Source of the DNA: JAGLOK01 sp963675575
GTDB taxonomy: Bacteria; Bacillota; Clostridia; Christensenellales; UMGS416
Length of the DNA: 64,000 nucleotides
Assembly: GCA_963675575.1 (NCBI GenBank)
Contig: OY776378.1
Coordinates: 2,046,001-2,110,000, forward strand
Reading direction: 5' to 3'
The notes under the pieces are model-generated. The model was not told where the DNA came from. It worked only from the letters and a program-made list of their open reading frames with translations, and made no database searches. Every line of letters starts with the position of its first letter. Position 1 is the first letter of the stretch. Positions 43,539 through 53,404 of this stretch are shown here, piece by piece. A program made the position numbers and the translations under genes.

Positions 43539-45353
43539 ATGTTTTATAAAAAATTTATCTCATTTATGCTTATAATTATTCTGACAACTACCCTTTCCTC
43601 TTGCCAAAACGCAATATATAAAAAAGGTGTGGATTATGATGAATATCCCGACAGGGATATTCCTATATATGAAGATGCCATAGTTTTTTCATACGATGAG
43701 GGGCGAGATGAAATTGAAATCGTATTCGGTTCTGAGGATGATGTTGATGATATTATGGATTTTTATCAAGACTTTTTCGAAGATGAGGAAATAATTTTAA
43801 CCGATGAAAAAGAAGATAAAAACGAGTATTATGCTGAGGGGCAAATCGAAGACTTCCTTTTTGAAATCGAGGTTGAAGAACCTCGAGGAGATTTGGACAA
43901 ATTTTATAAAAGCGTAACAACCGTAAAAATAGAATTTATAGAAGAAGATAAAGAAAAGATGGCCGAAAAAGCGGCGTCTGCCCCCACAAACACTCCTGAA
44001 CCCGAGACTCAGTCTGACTCCAACTATTTATACGAGTTAGGCAAGAAGTATTTTTACGGGCAAGATGTAGAAGTCGATTATGATATGGCGGCCGATTATC
44101 TAACTCAAGCTGCCAACCAAGGAGATATGAAAGCGCAAAACCTTTTGGGTTTCAGCTATGAAAAAGGCTACGGAGTAGAGCTAGACTTTGATCAAGCTTT
44201 TAATTGGTATTCAATATCCGCCGACCAAGGATACAATGTCGCGCAAAATAATCTTGGCCTGTGTTATGAATATGGCCGAGGCACGGAAATTAATCTTGAC
44301 CAGGCATTCTACTGGTATGGACTGTCCGCAGATCAAGGGTATGATATCGCTCAGTATCGTATAGGGTTTTTATACGAATTTGGTAAGGGCACTGAAGTTG
44401 ATCTAGAGCAAGCATTCTATTGGTACGAGCTATCCGCAAATCAGGGGTATGCAGTAGCTCAAAATCGTATAGGAATTTGTTATGAATATGGTACAGGCAC
44501 TGAAATTGATTTTGAACAGGCTTTTTACTGGTTTGAATTAGCCGCCAACCAAGGTAATTCCAAAGCTCAAAATAGCTTGGGCTATTTTTTCGGAAAAGGC
44601 CTTTTTGTAGAACAAAATTACAGCCAAGCATTCTATTGGTATGACCTGGCTGCAAATCAAGGGTATGATATTGCGCAAAACAATCTTGGGATTTACTATG
44701 AAAACGGCTATGGAACAGAAGTTAATCTTGAGCAGGCATTCTATTGGTACAACCAATCCGCGTTGCAAGGATACGATTTTGCGCAATATAAACTGGGTCT
44801 TTGTTACGAATTTGGCAAAGGCACTGGAATTGACATTGTCCAGGCATTTGATTTGTATATCCTTTCAGCCGATCAAGGATACGTTAAGGCTCAAGCAAAA
44901 GTAGGATATTGCTATGAATATGGAATCGGAACAGCGCAAAATTTAGATCAAGCTGTAAACTATTATACGTTGTCAGCAGAACAAGGTTATGCATATTCAC
45001 AAAGCAATCTTGGATATCTTTACGAAAATGGAAAAGGCGTTGTTCAGGACTACTCCCAAGCATTTTATTGGTATAAGCTTGCCGCAGACCAAGAATATCC
45101 AAGGGCTCAAGCAAATCTAGGGAAGCTATATTACTATGGAAATGGAATGGACGTCGATTATGCGCAGGCCTTATACTTCTTTGAGCTGGCAGCCAATCAG
45201 AATTATGACAGAGCTCAATATTTTGCAGGTGTTTGCTATGAGTACGGGCTGGGTACCGAAATAGACATGGAACAAGCAATATATTGGTATCAGTCAGCCG
45301 CTGACCAAGGTTATGAAAACGCAATAGTAGCACTTGAAAGATTAGAGAGTTAA
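43539..45353 (+). CDS. Sel1-repeat lipoprotein
   Basis: A 604-residue surface lipoprotein. Signal peptide with lipobox TLSSC (Cys22); residues of about 30-140 form an acidic N-terminal domain; then a short Thr/Pro linker; then twelve tandem Sel1-like repeats of exactly 36 residues each from about 165 to 597 (pattern AQxxLGxxYExGxGxxxDxxQAFYWYxLSADQGYD). Sel1 repeats form an alpha-solenoid that mediates protein-protein contact. The regular length and near identity of neighbours suggest recent internal duplication. GGAGG precedes the start. Partner unknown. Confidence 0.92.
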   Translation: MFYKKFISFMLIIILTTTLSSCQNAIYKKGVDYDEYPDRDIPIYEDAIVFSYDEGRDEIEIVFGSEDDVDDIMDFYQDFFEDEEIILTDEKEDKNEYYAEGQIEDFLFEIEVEEPRGDLDKFYKSVTTVKIEFIEEDKEKMAEKAASAPTNTPEPETQSDSNYLYELGKKYFYGQDVEVDYDMAADYLTQAANQGDMKAQNLLGFSYEKGYGVELDFDQAFNWYSISADQGYNVAQNNLGLCYEYGRGTEINLDQAFYWYGLSADQGYDIAQYRIGFLYEFGKGTEVDLEQAFYWYELSANQGYAVAQNRIGICYEYGTGTEIDFEQAFYWFELAANQGNSKAQNSLGYFFGKGLFVEQNYSQAFYWYDLAANQGYDIAQNNLGIYYENGYGTEVNLEQAFYWYNQSALQGYDFAQYKLGLCYEFGKGTGIDIVQAFDLYILSADQGYVKAQAKVGYCYEYGIGTAQNLDQAVNYYTLSAEQGYAYSQSNLGYLYENGKGVVQDYSQAFYWYKLAADQEYPRAQANLGKLYYYGNGMDVDYAQALYFFELAANQNYDRAQYFAGVCYEYGLGTEIDMEQAIYWYQSAADQGYENAIVALERLES

Positions 45354-45364
45354 ACGCATTATTC

Positions 45365-45393
45365 TTGACATAATACTTATAATCTAATACAAT
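45365..45393 (+). promoter_or_regulatory. Promoter of the thrS T-box transcript
   Basis: TTGACA (45365-45370) and TACAAT (45388-45393) with 17-bp spacing, ending just before the T-box leader. Confidence 0.75.
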
Positions 45394-45399
45394 CTACGT

Positions 45400-45615
45400 A
45401 ACCGAAATGATAAAGAATCAGTAGTCGAGGATATTTGTTTATAAGAGAGGCAGGTCATGGCTGAAAGCCCGCCAATCAATCCCTTGATGAATACCGCCTT
45501 TTGATTGGTTGGGGTTGCGCCTTATAGCTTAATTGAGTGGTTTTTACAATTAGGGTGGAACCGCGGATAAGAAATTATTCGTCCCTTGCTATAATAGCAA
45601 GGGACGTTTTTATTT
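45400..45615 (+). ncRNA. T-box riboswitch, threonine specific
   Basis: Leader RNA that senses uncharged tRNA-Thr and controls thrS by antitermination. Visible elements: AGUA-type box (CAGTAG), the AGAGAGG distal stem I region, a specifier loop with the Thr codon ACC at 45493-45495 (GAATACCGCC), the T-box AGGGTGGAACCGCG at 45552-45565 which pairs with the tRNA acceptor end, and the terminator with 10-bp arms at 45581-45590 and 45596-45605 followed by a T-run. Confidence 0.95.
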
Positions 45616-45638
45616 ATAAAAAAAGAAAGGAGAACAAA

Positions 45639-47543
45639 ATGAATGTAAAATTACCAGACGGTTCGGTACGTGAATACGAAGGCAAAATGACTGCTTTTGA
45701 TGTCGTTCGCGATATCAGCGAAGGGCTTTCCCGCATGGCTTGCGCTGTGAAGATTAACGGCGAGGTGAAAGATTTAACCACCGAGCTTGTCGGCGACATA
45801 GATGAATTTGTTGTGTTAAAGTTTGAAGATGAGGGAGGCAAAAAAACCTATCGTCATACAGCCTCTCATGTAATGGCGCAAGCCGTTAAACGTATTTGGC
45901 CGGAAGCGAAGGTCGCAATTGGCCCTGCGATTGAAAATGGCTTCTATTACGACTTCGATGTGGAAAAGCCTTTTACTCCAGAGGACCTCGAAAAAATTGA
46001 AGCAGAAATGCAAATAATTATTGATGAAAAGCTTCCAATCGATCGTTTTGAGCTTCCAAGACAGGAGGCAATCAAACTCATGGAAGAAAAGGGCGAGCCC
46101 TACAAGGTGGAGCTTATAAACGATCTCCCCGAAGACTCGGTAATCTCCTTTTATAAGCAAGGTGATTTCACAGACCTTTGCGCAGGACCTCACCTTCCTT
46201 CCACAGGCCGTGTGCGCTCATATAAGATTTTGTCTGCCGCAGGTGCTTATTGGAGAGGCAGCGAAAAAAATAAAATGCTGCAGCGAATTTACGCTACAGC
46301 TTTTGACAGCAAGAAAGATTTGAAGGCTTATCTTAATATGATGGAGGAAGCCAAAAAGCGCGACCACCGCAAACTAGGCAAAGAACTTGAACTATTCGCA
46401 CTAATGGATGAAGGCCCAGGATTTCCCTTCTTTTTGCCAAAAGGTATGATCATTAAAAACGAATTAGTCAACTATTGGCGCGATGTGCACAGAAAAGCCG
46501 GATATGTTGAAATATCGACTCCGATAATACTCAGCAGACAGCTATGGGAAACTTCCGGTCACTGGCTACACTACAGAGAGAATATGTACACAACTGTTAT
46601 TGACGAAGATGATTTTGCAATTAAGCCCATGAACTGCCCGGGAGGAATGCTGGTATACAAAACAAAGCCACATTCTTACAAGGAATTTCCTATACGTGTA
46701 GGCGAACTTGGCTTGGTGCACAGACATGAAATGTCAGGCGCGCTTCACGGGCTCATGAGGGTACGTTCATTCACTCAGGATGACGCTCATATATTTATGC
46801 TTCCAGAGCAAATAAAAGACGAAATCAAAAACGTCATTAAACTTATTGACGAAGTGTATAAAGTGTTCGGCTTTAGCTATCACATGGAGCTTTCAACTCG
46901 CCCTGAAAAAAGTATAGGAAAAGACGAAGATTGGGAACTTTCAACTCAGGCGCTAAAAGACGCCTTGGATGAAGAAGGCTTGGAGTATGTAATAAACGAA
47001 GGAGACGGAGCTTTTTATGGTCCCAAAATAGACTTCCACCTCGAAGACTGCATCGGCAGAACATGGCAATGCGGAACTATACAGCTTGACTTCCAGATGA
47101 GCGAAAGATTTGAACTTGAATATATCGGTGCAGACGGACAAAAACACAGACCAGTGATGATTCACCGAGTAGCATTCGGAAGCATTGAACGCTTTATTGG
47201 AATACTTATTGAGCATTACGCCGGAACTTTCCCTGTATGGCTTTCCCCCGTACAGGCCAAGATACTTACAATCACAGATAGAAACAACGACTATGCAAAC
47301 GAAGTAATCTCTTTTCTTGAAAGCCGAGGGATACGATGCGAAATCGATACCCGAAATGAAAAAATAGGCTTTAAAATACGCGAAGCCCGCAACGAGAGGG
47401 TTCCTTTCATAACTGTAATAGGAGACAAAGAAACAGAAGATAACACCCTATCTGTCAGGATGCGCGGCAAAAAAGAAGACGAAATCATGTCCCCTGAAGA
47501 ATTGGCAAACAAAATCTGCGACGATGTGAAAAACAAAAAATAG
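45639..47543 (+). CDS. thrS: Threonyl-tRNA synthetase
   Basis: A 634-residue class II aminoacyl-tRNA synthetase. It shows an N-terminal TGS domain (VKLPDGSVREYEGKMTAFDV), the editing-type second domain with HTASHVMAQAVKRIWP and the DLCAGPHLPSTGRV motif, the catalytic core with motif 2 region FRVGELGLVHRHEMSG-like sequence (RVGELGLVHRHEMSGAL) and MNCPGG zinc-binding region, and a C-terminal anticodon-binding domain. AAAGGAG precedes the ATG at 45639; an upstream extension in frame runs into the T-box RNA and is not coding. Confidence 0.98.
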   Translation: MNVKLPDGSVREYEGKMTAFDVVRDISEGLSRMACAVKINGEVKDLTTELVGDIDEFVVLKFEDEGGKKTYRHTASHVMAQAVKRIWPEAKVAIGPAIENGFYYDFDVEKPFTPEDLEKIEAEMQIIIDEKLPIDRFELPRQEAIKLMEEKGEPYKVELINDLPEDSVISFYKQGDFTDLCAGPHLPSTGRVRSYKILSAAGAYWRGSEKNKMLQRIYATAFDSKKDLKAYLNMMEEAKKRDHRKLGKELELFALMDEGPGFPFFLPKGMIIKNELVNYWRDVHRKAGYVEISTPIILSRQLWETSGHWLHYRENMYTTVIDEDDFAIKPMNCPGGMLVYKTKPHSYKEFPIRVGELGLVHRHEMSGALHGLMRVRSFTQDDAHIFMLPEQIKDEIKNVIKLIDEVYKVFGFSYHMELSTRPEKSIGKDEDWELSTQALKDALDEEGLEYVINEGDGAFYGPKIDFHLEDCIGRTWQCGTIQLDFQMSERFELEYIGADGQKHRPVMIHRVAFGSIERFIGILIEHYAGTFPVWLSPVQAKILTITDRNNDYANEVISFLESRGIRCEIDTRNEKIGFKIREARNERVPFITVIGDKETEDNTLSVRMRGKKEDEIMSPEELANKICDDVKNKK

Positions 47544-47560
47544 TTTATTAATTTGCTTCT

Positions 47561-47590
47561 AAAAAAACACCGGAAACTCCCGGTGTTTTT
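47561..47590. terminator. Terminator after thrS
   Basis: AACACCGG and CCGGTGTT arms around a short loop with A-run before and T-run after; it lies between convergent thrS and the VWA gene. Confidence 0.9.
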
Positions 47591-47592
47591 TC

Positions 47593-49785
47593 TTATCTCT
47601 TTTTTCTGGTCAGCAATGTCTTCTTCGGCCCATGATATACAAACACAAGCCTTCTTTTGCCGGTTTCTATATAAAATCCATGTCCTGTCTGAAGGTAATA
47701 ATCCAGTTTAAGATCCTTAGGTTCAAGCTTTCCTTTGGACGTTCCCATGTTTTGTTTCAGCGATTTTTTTGGAATTATAATCGCCTGATCGTCGGCGGAA
47801 GGATAAAACAACACATTTGAAATATTTATTCTTTCCGGAGCGAAAGGTATCATCCGCCATTTACCTTTTAAGTTGTTTAGGGAAGCGCTGGAAGCCGATT
47901 TTGAAGGCACCCACTCTCCGTTTTTGCTTTTTTGCATCTGAGTGAATTCCAGCCATGCACCCTTTGCGAATTTTTTTCGGAAAACCATTAACCCTAATAT
48001 CAATATTACTATAATAAGCGCTAAAGCCGGGATCACAATTATTCTGTAGTTGCGCGAAAGCCAAGGCAAATCATTTATATTGAGAATTATGGAAGTTTCA
48101 GCTACTTTTTCATACTCGGATTGAAAATAAACATTAATATCAATCACACCTGTAGATGTGGAATACATATCCCCATAATATTTGGGCGCAATTAAAAATC
48201 CCATATTATTTTCATCGATTGATATTTCAAACTCAATTTTTCTTGAGCTGAATATCTTAAAGCTACCCAGCTGCAAATCACTTATCTGCCCTTTTTCTTC
48301 ATTAAAAAGCGGTATCACTAAAAAAGGAGAATACTCCTCAAGAGTTTTTAAATCAAGATTTTGTACTTCCGGTATCTGAACCACAAGAGTCACTTCCGGA
48401 GGCCAAGGACCTTTCGTCTCGTCATATTCCGGCGGAACAGTTGCAGCGGCGGCTATTTCTGTTTCATCGTAGAAATAATCCTGCCTGTTTCTCATAGTAA
48501 AATATCCCGGCATCGATATCTCTGTGTTTATAGAAAAATCTCCGCTTTTAAGCTCAGCTTCTTGAATTGAAAATCCTTCAGCCGACTTTACGACTTTACC
48601 GTCTGAAACAATCTGTATATTGCATTCAACTTCGGCCGGCAGCACTTTGCTGTTTAAAGGGTTTCCGGTCAGAGCATTTATCAAAACCACTTCTATGTCA
48701 CACAGCGAGCCGTCTTCAGGATTTTCTACAATTCTTCCATTTTGTTTATATCGGATTTTTATGTCAATCGCCGGCTCATACATAACCCTTATATTATTCA
48801 TAGCAACAGCGTTTTCAAAAGTTAAAATATATCTTCCTTCAGATAAAATTGAATCTGCGGTTAATGGTTCAACCCTCGTTATGGTTCCCAAAGCGTTTTC
48901 ATCGGTGATAGTTTTAATTTTGTCAGAAAAGTCAAATCCGGCAGGTGCTTTTATGTCGTATGAGGAAGAAAGAATCATTTCATCCTCTTTGCTATTTGAA
49001 ATGTCTATAATCTTGTTCCCGTCTGCTTGATTAAACACAATAAGCGACCTTACCGGCAAATCCATGTCCGCGCTAAGCCTATTTCCCGAGAGTTCACTCA
49101 TCCTTGACGTTAAAACGTTGTGCCTGCCTGAAATATTATCGGCGAGACTTGCCATAGCCGAAACAATTTCCATCGTCCCTGTCTGGTAAACTATAAGACC
49201 TCTCGTTTCATCTGCGATTGGAGGATACGTATTGTCGCCTATCGCCAAAAAAACTACCTTCAAAGTTTTGTCCAAAGCAGCCATTTCGTCTATGTACCCT
49301 AAGAGAGTTTGCGTCACATCTTCATTATAGTCGGTGAATTCTCCGTCAGTAACGATAACAAGCCAATATTCGTCTGTTAAATCCTCATCCAAATCCTTTA
49401 ACATATTGTATGCGGTTTCAACGGCTTCAAATGGCGTCTTGTTTATATAATCATTTTTATTTCGGATATCTTCGATAGCCTGCGACCTATCTGCGGAAAG
49501 CAGGTTATCGTAAACAACATTCTCATTTTCCGTGTCGCTCATATATGTTACGTAAAATGAATCTTGAGGATTTAAGAGGGCTAGAAATGCCTGAGTCATA
49601 TAATTAGCGTAAGCCCAGTTAAGTACGGGGCTTTTATTGCTGTCTCTTACATACATGCTTGTCGAATCATCATATACCATGGCAACGTGTCTTTGGATCT
49701 TAGAAACCTCGCTTGCCAAAGCATTTGAAAATGCTAAAAACAAAATAATAAGTATGGAAATAGTTAAAGAAATGCCTTTTTTCAT
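47593..49785 (-). CDS. VWA-domain membrane protein
   Basis: A 730-residue membrane-anchored protein. Signal peptide (MKKGISLTISILIILFLAF), then a von Willebrand A domain whose metal-ion-dependent adhesion site reads DDSTSM (DxSxS type) near residue 42, with the following acidic loop VIVTDGEFTDYNED. After it come several beta-rich domains, then a transmembrane helix (IIVIPALALIIVILILGLMV) near residue 600 and a cytoplasmic tail of about 115 residues that ends with basic LLTRKKR. The ATG at 49785 has only a weak AGGAAC in front; upstream extension to 49824 lacks one altogether. Possible role in surface sensing or envelope assembly; partners unknown. Confidence 0.8.
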   Translation of the reverse strand: MKKGISLTISILIILFLAFSNALASEVSKIQRHVAMVYDDSTSMYVRDSNKSPVLNWAYANYMTQAFLALLNPQDSFYVTYMSDTENENVVYDNLLSADRSQAIEDIRNKNDYINKTPFEAVETAYNMLKDLDEDLTDEYWLVIVTDGEFTDYNEDVTQTLLGYIDEMAALDKTLKVVFLAIGDNTYPPIADETRGLIVYQTGTMEIVSAMASLADNISGRHNVLTSRMSELSGNRLSADMDLPVRSLIVFNQADGNKIIDISNSKEDEMILSSSYDIKAPAGFDFSDKIKTITDENALGTITRVEPLTADSILSEGRYILTFENAVAMNNIRVMYEPAIDIKIRYKQNGRIVENPEDGSLCDIEVVLINALTGNPLNSKVLPAEVECNIQIVSDGKVVKSAEGFSIQEAELKSGDFSINTEISMPGYFTMRNRQDYFYDETEIAAAATVPPEYDETKGPWPPEVTLVVQIPEVQNLDLKTLEEYSPFLVIPLFNEEKGQISDLQLGSFKIFSSRKIEFEISIDENNMGFLIAPKYYGDMYSTSTGVIDINVYFQSEYEKVAETSIILNINDLPWLSRNYRIIVIPALALIIVILILGLMVFRKKFAKGAWLEFTQMQKSKNGEWVPSKSASSASLNNLKGKWRMIPFAPERINISNVLFYPSADDQAIIIPKKSLKQNMGTSKGKLEPKDLKLDYYLQTGHGFYIETGKRRLVFVYHGPKKTLLTRKKR

Positions 49786-49868
49786 GTTCCTATTATAGCA
49801 TAAAGATATCAAATTCATAGTCAAACTTTGATTGAAATTGCCTAAAAAACAGCTAAATATCTTATATT

Positions 49869-51113
49869 TTACAGAGTTTGTTCTTCCATATTTGTATCAT
49901 TCTCAGGTATTTTAATTATTATCGCTATAACCAAATTTGTAATGCTCAATGCCGCCGCGATGAAAAACACATATTGCGGGCCCCAACTCATCCACACTAT
50001 TCCTCCCAAATATGCTCCCACTATTGATAGCACATGGTCAATGCTTAACCCGGTTGAAATAGTCGGCGTAATATCAGAATGATGAACTGATATGTTTTTT
50101 AAATATACAACGCGCACCATCCCCATCTGCATTGACATTCTGTCAAATATATAAAGTGTGCCCGCCAAAATAAAAGGAAGTCCTACAAGCGCAAACTTTC
50201 CCGAATCAAACCCGGCAGTTAGAAAGCCATATAGTAAATATACGCCAATAAAAGAAAGCGCATCAGCCATTAGTAATTTTTTCACTCCAAATCGGTCAAT
50301 CCATTTGCCCAAAAATCTTAAGAAAAATATCCCTAAAAAAGCGCCGATAATAGCCAAAAGGCTCATTGTATCTGCGCCTTTCCCCAAAATGTCAATTAGT
50401 ACCCATGGTCCGAATACTGTCACTATCTGTCTTTGAGCGCCATTGATAGACGCCAGTATATAATAATATTTATATTCTTTTTTAAAAATAAGCTTTGGCT
50501 TGCGAGCAGTTGCAAGCGGTTCTTTCACCATTTTGTTCATCTTCAAAAATAAAACTACCACAATAAAAGAAAGCAGTCCGGAAATCACAAATACCCATTT
50601 GATTTGTGTAATAAAGCTGAAAATACCAAATTTAAATCCCAAAAAAACAATAAGCCCCGCAAGAAGAGAAAAAGCAGTCGCTATACTCCTATATGTTCCC
50701 ATATACTTACCAAGCTTGGATTTATCTTTTACTAATTTCATGCCAATGCTGTCAGAAAGGGGGATGTAGATGTGCTTGCCGGCTGAAGATATAAATATAA
50801 ATATTAGCATAACTGTAAACGGAGGAGTGATGAAGCCAAGAATTGTTATGCCTATCACACATAGAGTTTGCGCAATTACCGCAATCCTTATATCCCCCAA
50901 AAACGAGAGTCCGCTGATTATGAAAACAAGCAACAGACCGGGAAGCTCACGAGGAAACTCGATAACTCCGCGTTGGTAGCTTGTTATGTTATAAGCATCT
51001 TTAAAATAATTGGACATTGCAGTGTCACTAAGACCGTACGCCAAGCCCAAAACGCTTGTAATGACTATAAAAAGAAGAAACTCCTTGCTGAATTTGCCGG
51101 CGAATTTTTTCAC
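49869..51113 (-). CDS. MFS transporter
   Basis: A 414-residue permease with about twelve transmembrane helices. The N-terminal half reads VLGLAYGLSDTAMSNYFKDAYN, and the loop between helices 2 and 3 has the family-like GDIRIAVIAQ. No substrate is recognisable. Downstream of prfC on the minus strand with a 28-bp gap, so possibly co-transcribed. Confidence 0.8.
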   Translation of the reverse strand: MKKFAGKFSKEFLLFIVITSVLGLAYGLSDTAMSNYFKDAYNITSYQRGVIEFPRELPGLLLVFIISGLSFLGDIRIAVIAQTLCVIGITILGFITPPFTVMLIFIFISSAGKHIYIPLSDSIGMKLVKDKSKLGKYMGTYRSIATAFSLLAGLIVFLGFKFGIFSFITQIKWVFVISGLLSFIVVVLFLKMNKMVKEPLATARKPKLIFKKEYKYYYILASINGAQRQIVTVFGPWVLIDILGKGADTMSLLAIIGAFLGIFFLRFLGKWIDRFGVKKLLMADALSFIGVYLLYGFLTAGFDSGKFALVGLPFILAGTLYIFDRMSMQMGMVRVVYLKNISVHHSDITPTISTGLSIDHVLSIVGAYLGGIVWMSWGPQYVFFIAAALSITNLVIAIIIKIPENDTNMEEQTL

Positions 51114-51141
51114 GAAAATATTTTCCCCAATCTATCCCTTT

Positions 51142-52740
51142 TTAAACACGAGAGGCAATTTTCAAAAGCTTAAGCCCCGGATTATTTTGTTCAACCCAAC
51201 CGACTGACCACGCGTTTGAAAAAAACAAAACACTTCTACCTTCATTATCTTCTCCCGGTGTTGTCGTGCTGGACAGCGTAAGACTTCTTACATCCACGTC
51301 TCCTTCTATCCAACGAACGGCTTTATAAGGCAGTGTTTCCTGCCGAATTGTAACACCGTATTCACCTTCAAGCCTGTATTTTAAGACATCAAACTGCAAA
51401 ACACCGCATGCTCCGCAAATCAACTCTTGTCTCCCGACGTCCAGATGCTTAAACACCTGAATAGCGCCCTCTTGTGAAAGCTGTTCTATCCCTTTTACAA
51501 ACTGCTTTCGGCGCAAAGTTTCTTCCGGAGTTATGCGAGCGAAAAATTCCGGTGCGAACATCGGTATCCCCTCGAACGTAAATGTGTTTTTCCCTGAAAC
51601 TATAGTATCACCAAGCGCAAATACGCCTGGATCAAATAATCCAATAATATCTCCCGGCCAGGCAGTGGTAACTGCGCTGCGTTCATCAGCCATAAACTGC
51701 TGAGGTTGAGCCAGTCTTACCCGTTTTCCCGTATTAACGTGCGTTGCGTCCATTCCCGCTTCAAACTTGCCCGAGCAAATGCGGATAAACGCCAGCCTGT
51801 CTCTGTGGGCCGGATTCATATTAGCCTGTATCTTAAATACAAACGCCGAAAACTGTTCGCTTTCCACAGGGATTTCGCCTATGTCCGAATGTCTGGGCAG
51901 CGGAGGAGGTGTCTGCTCCAAAAACTTGTTTAGAAAACTCTCCACGCCAAAGTTATTTATAGCACTTCCAAAAAACATCGGTGTCAATTCCCCACGTCTA
52001 ACCTTTTCAATGTCCAAATCATCACCGGCACCATCCAAAAGTTCAATTTCTTCAAGCAGTTTATCATAAAGATAATCGCCAATTAGATCTTTAGCTTTAG
52101 GGTCGTCAATTGATATAAATATGCTTTGAAGCTTCTTTGAGCCGTGAGCTCTATCATCTGAATATAACTCAACTTTGCGAGTCTTCCTGTGGTATACTCC
52201 CTTAAAATCGCCATGGATACCTATCGGCCAATTCATGGGGTAGCTTGCGATGCCCAGCACGTTTTCCAATTCATCCATAAGCTCAAACGGCTCTTTTGAC
52301 GCTCTATCCATTTTGTTTACGAACGTAAAAATCGGAATATTCCTCAAGCGGCACACTTCAAACAGTTTTATTGTCTGCGGCTCCACTCCCCTCGCGCCGT
52401 CAATAAGCATCACAGCGCTGTCGGCCGCGATAAGGGTACGGTAAGTATCCTCGGAGAAATCCTGATGTCCCGGGGTGTCCAATATATTGATGGCGTAACC
52501 GTTGTATGAAAACTGCATCGCCGAAGAAGTAACGGAAATACCGCGCTGTTTTTCTATCTCCATCCAGTCGCTTGTGGCGTGGTGTGAGGCTTTGCGCGCC
52601 TTAACTGAGCCAGCAAGTCGAATCGCTCCACCGTAAAGCAAAAGTTTCTCGGTAAGAGTGGTCTTTCCCGCGTCAGGGTGGGATATTATCGCGAAAGTTC
52701 TTCTTTTTTCAATTTCTTTTTTTATTTCTTGACTAATCAT
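51142..52740 (-). CDS. prfC: Peptide chain release factor 3
   Basis: RF3 is the GTPase that recycles RF1/RF2 after termination. The 532-residue protein has G1 SHPDAGKTTLTEKLL, G2 region RGISVTSSAMQF, G3 DTPGHQDFSEDTYRTL, G4 NKMDR and the downstream YPMNWPIGIHGDFKGVYHR typical of RF3, not EF-G. The start is placed at Met of MISQEIKKEIEKRRTF (52740), which matches the family N-terminus; no clear ribosome binding site precedes it. Confidence 0.95.
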   Translation of the reverse strand: MISQEIKKEIEKRRTFAIISHPDAGKTTLTEKLLLYGGAIRLAGSVKARKASHHATSDWMEIEKQRGISVTSSAMQFSYNGYAINILDTPGHQDFSEDTYRTLIAADSAVMLIDGARGVEPQTIKLFEVCRLRNIPIFTFVNKMDRASKEPFELMDELENVLGIASYPMNWPIGIHGDFKGVYHRKTRKVELYSDDRAHGSKKLQSIFISIDDPKAKDLIGDYLYDKLLEEIELLDGAGDDLDIEKVRRGELTPMFFGSAINNFGVESFLNKFLEQTPPPLPRHSDIGEIPVESEQFSAFVFKIQANMNPAHRDRLAFIRICSGKFEAGMDATHVNTGKRVRLAQPQQFMADERSAVTTAWPGDIIGLFDPGVFALGDTIVSGKNTFTFEGIPMFAPEFFARITPEETLRRKQFVKGIEQLSQEGAIQVFKHLDVGRQELICGACGVLQFDVLKYRLEGEYGVTIRQETLPYKAVRWIEGDVDVRSLTLSSTTTPGEDNEGRSVLFFSNAWSVGWVEQNNPGLKLLKIASRV

Positions 52741-52843
52741 TAGGATATATACTACATAAATAAGCACTTTTAGTCAATCAGAATATTGCTTGAATCTTAA
52801 TCAAATATATACAAATAATTTTAGAAAAAATGCTTTTTTAGTA

Positions 52844-52872
52844 TTGAATATGAAAATCAGATGTGTTATAAT
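52844..52872 (+). promoter_or_regulatory. Promoter of tRNA-Asn
   Basis: TTGAAT (52844-52849) and TATAAT (52867-52872), 17-bp spacer, about 20 bp before the tRNA. Confidence 0.8.
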
Positions 52873-52892
52873 TTCGGAACGCAATCAAATAT

Positions 52893-52967
52893 TCCTCAGT
52901 AGCTCAATGGTAGAGCACTCGGCTGTTAACCGAGATGTTGTAAGTTCGAGTCTTACCTGGGGAGCCA
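52893..52967 (+). tRNA. tRNA-Asn (anticodon GTT)
   Basis: Full cloverleaf: acceptor TCCTCAG/CTGGGGA, D-stem GCTC/GAGC, anticodon stem CTCGG/CCGAG with loop CTGTTAA (anticodon GTT at 52925-52927), T-arm GTAAG/CTTAC with loop TTCGAGT, discriminator G and encoded CCA. Confidence 0.98.
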
Positions 52968-52997
52968 AACCGTTCACATTATGTGGGCGGTTTTTTT
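52968..52997 (+). terminator. Terminator of tRNA-Asn
   Basis: ACCGTTCACA and TGTGGGCGGT pair with two G:U pairs, followed by seven T. Confidence 0.9.
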
Positions 52998-53017
52998 ATA
53001 TAGGCTGGAGGTTTATA

Positions 53018-53140
53018 TCAACAAAAGCACCCCGAGCGCCGACAAGCTTTTGCTCTATATTTAACGCCCTATCGGCTGGGAAACAGCAGAGGCTGCACCC
53101 CTGTACCCCGTTTCGGCTACCTCCGATATAGCTCATCTTT
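53018..53140. repeat. Structured repeat, copy 1
   Basis: About 123 bp, related to 53197-53319 in direct orientation. It contains GGCTGGGAAA, CACCCCTGTACC and GTTTCGGCTACC blocks and a weaker form of the hairpin seen in copy 2. Small open frames over it look spurious because both strands and both copies give unrelated peptides. Confidence 0.8.
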
Positions 53141-53196
53141 GCACTTCCATTATGCCCCGCAGTTTGCGAAGCAAATGTTGGTGGGATTGTTACTAA

Positions 53197-53319
53197 ACCA
53201 ACAACCCCGAACGCCGCCAATCTTTGTGCTTTATATCCAACATCCTAGCGGCTGGGAAATAGCAGGGGCTGCGCCCCTGTACCCTGTTTCGGCTACCGCC
53301 GATATAGCGTCTTATCTTT
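53197..53319. repeat. Structured repeat, copy 2
   Basis: Second copy with a perfect 7-bp hairpin CAGGGGC-TGC-GCCCCTG (53263-53279) and higher G+C than its surroundings. Spacing between copy starts is 179 bp. Such GGGGCTGCGCCCC repeats look like REP-type intergenic elements; the name of the family is not known to me. Confidence 0.8.
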
Positions 53320-53404
53320 AAAAACGCCAAAAACTTTAAACAAGGTTATCGTACATATCGTTGTTTTTTTTAACTAAACAATACAAAATTATACGTAAAT
53401 TCTA

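Noticed and set aside
52996..53321. Small reading frames over the repeats after tRNA-Asn
   Set aside because: They fall in repeat DNA on both strands, have no ribosome binding site and reflect hairpin sequence rather than protein.
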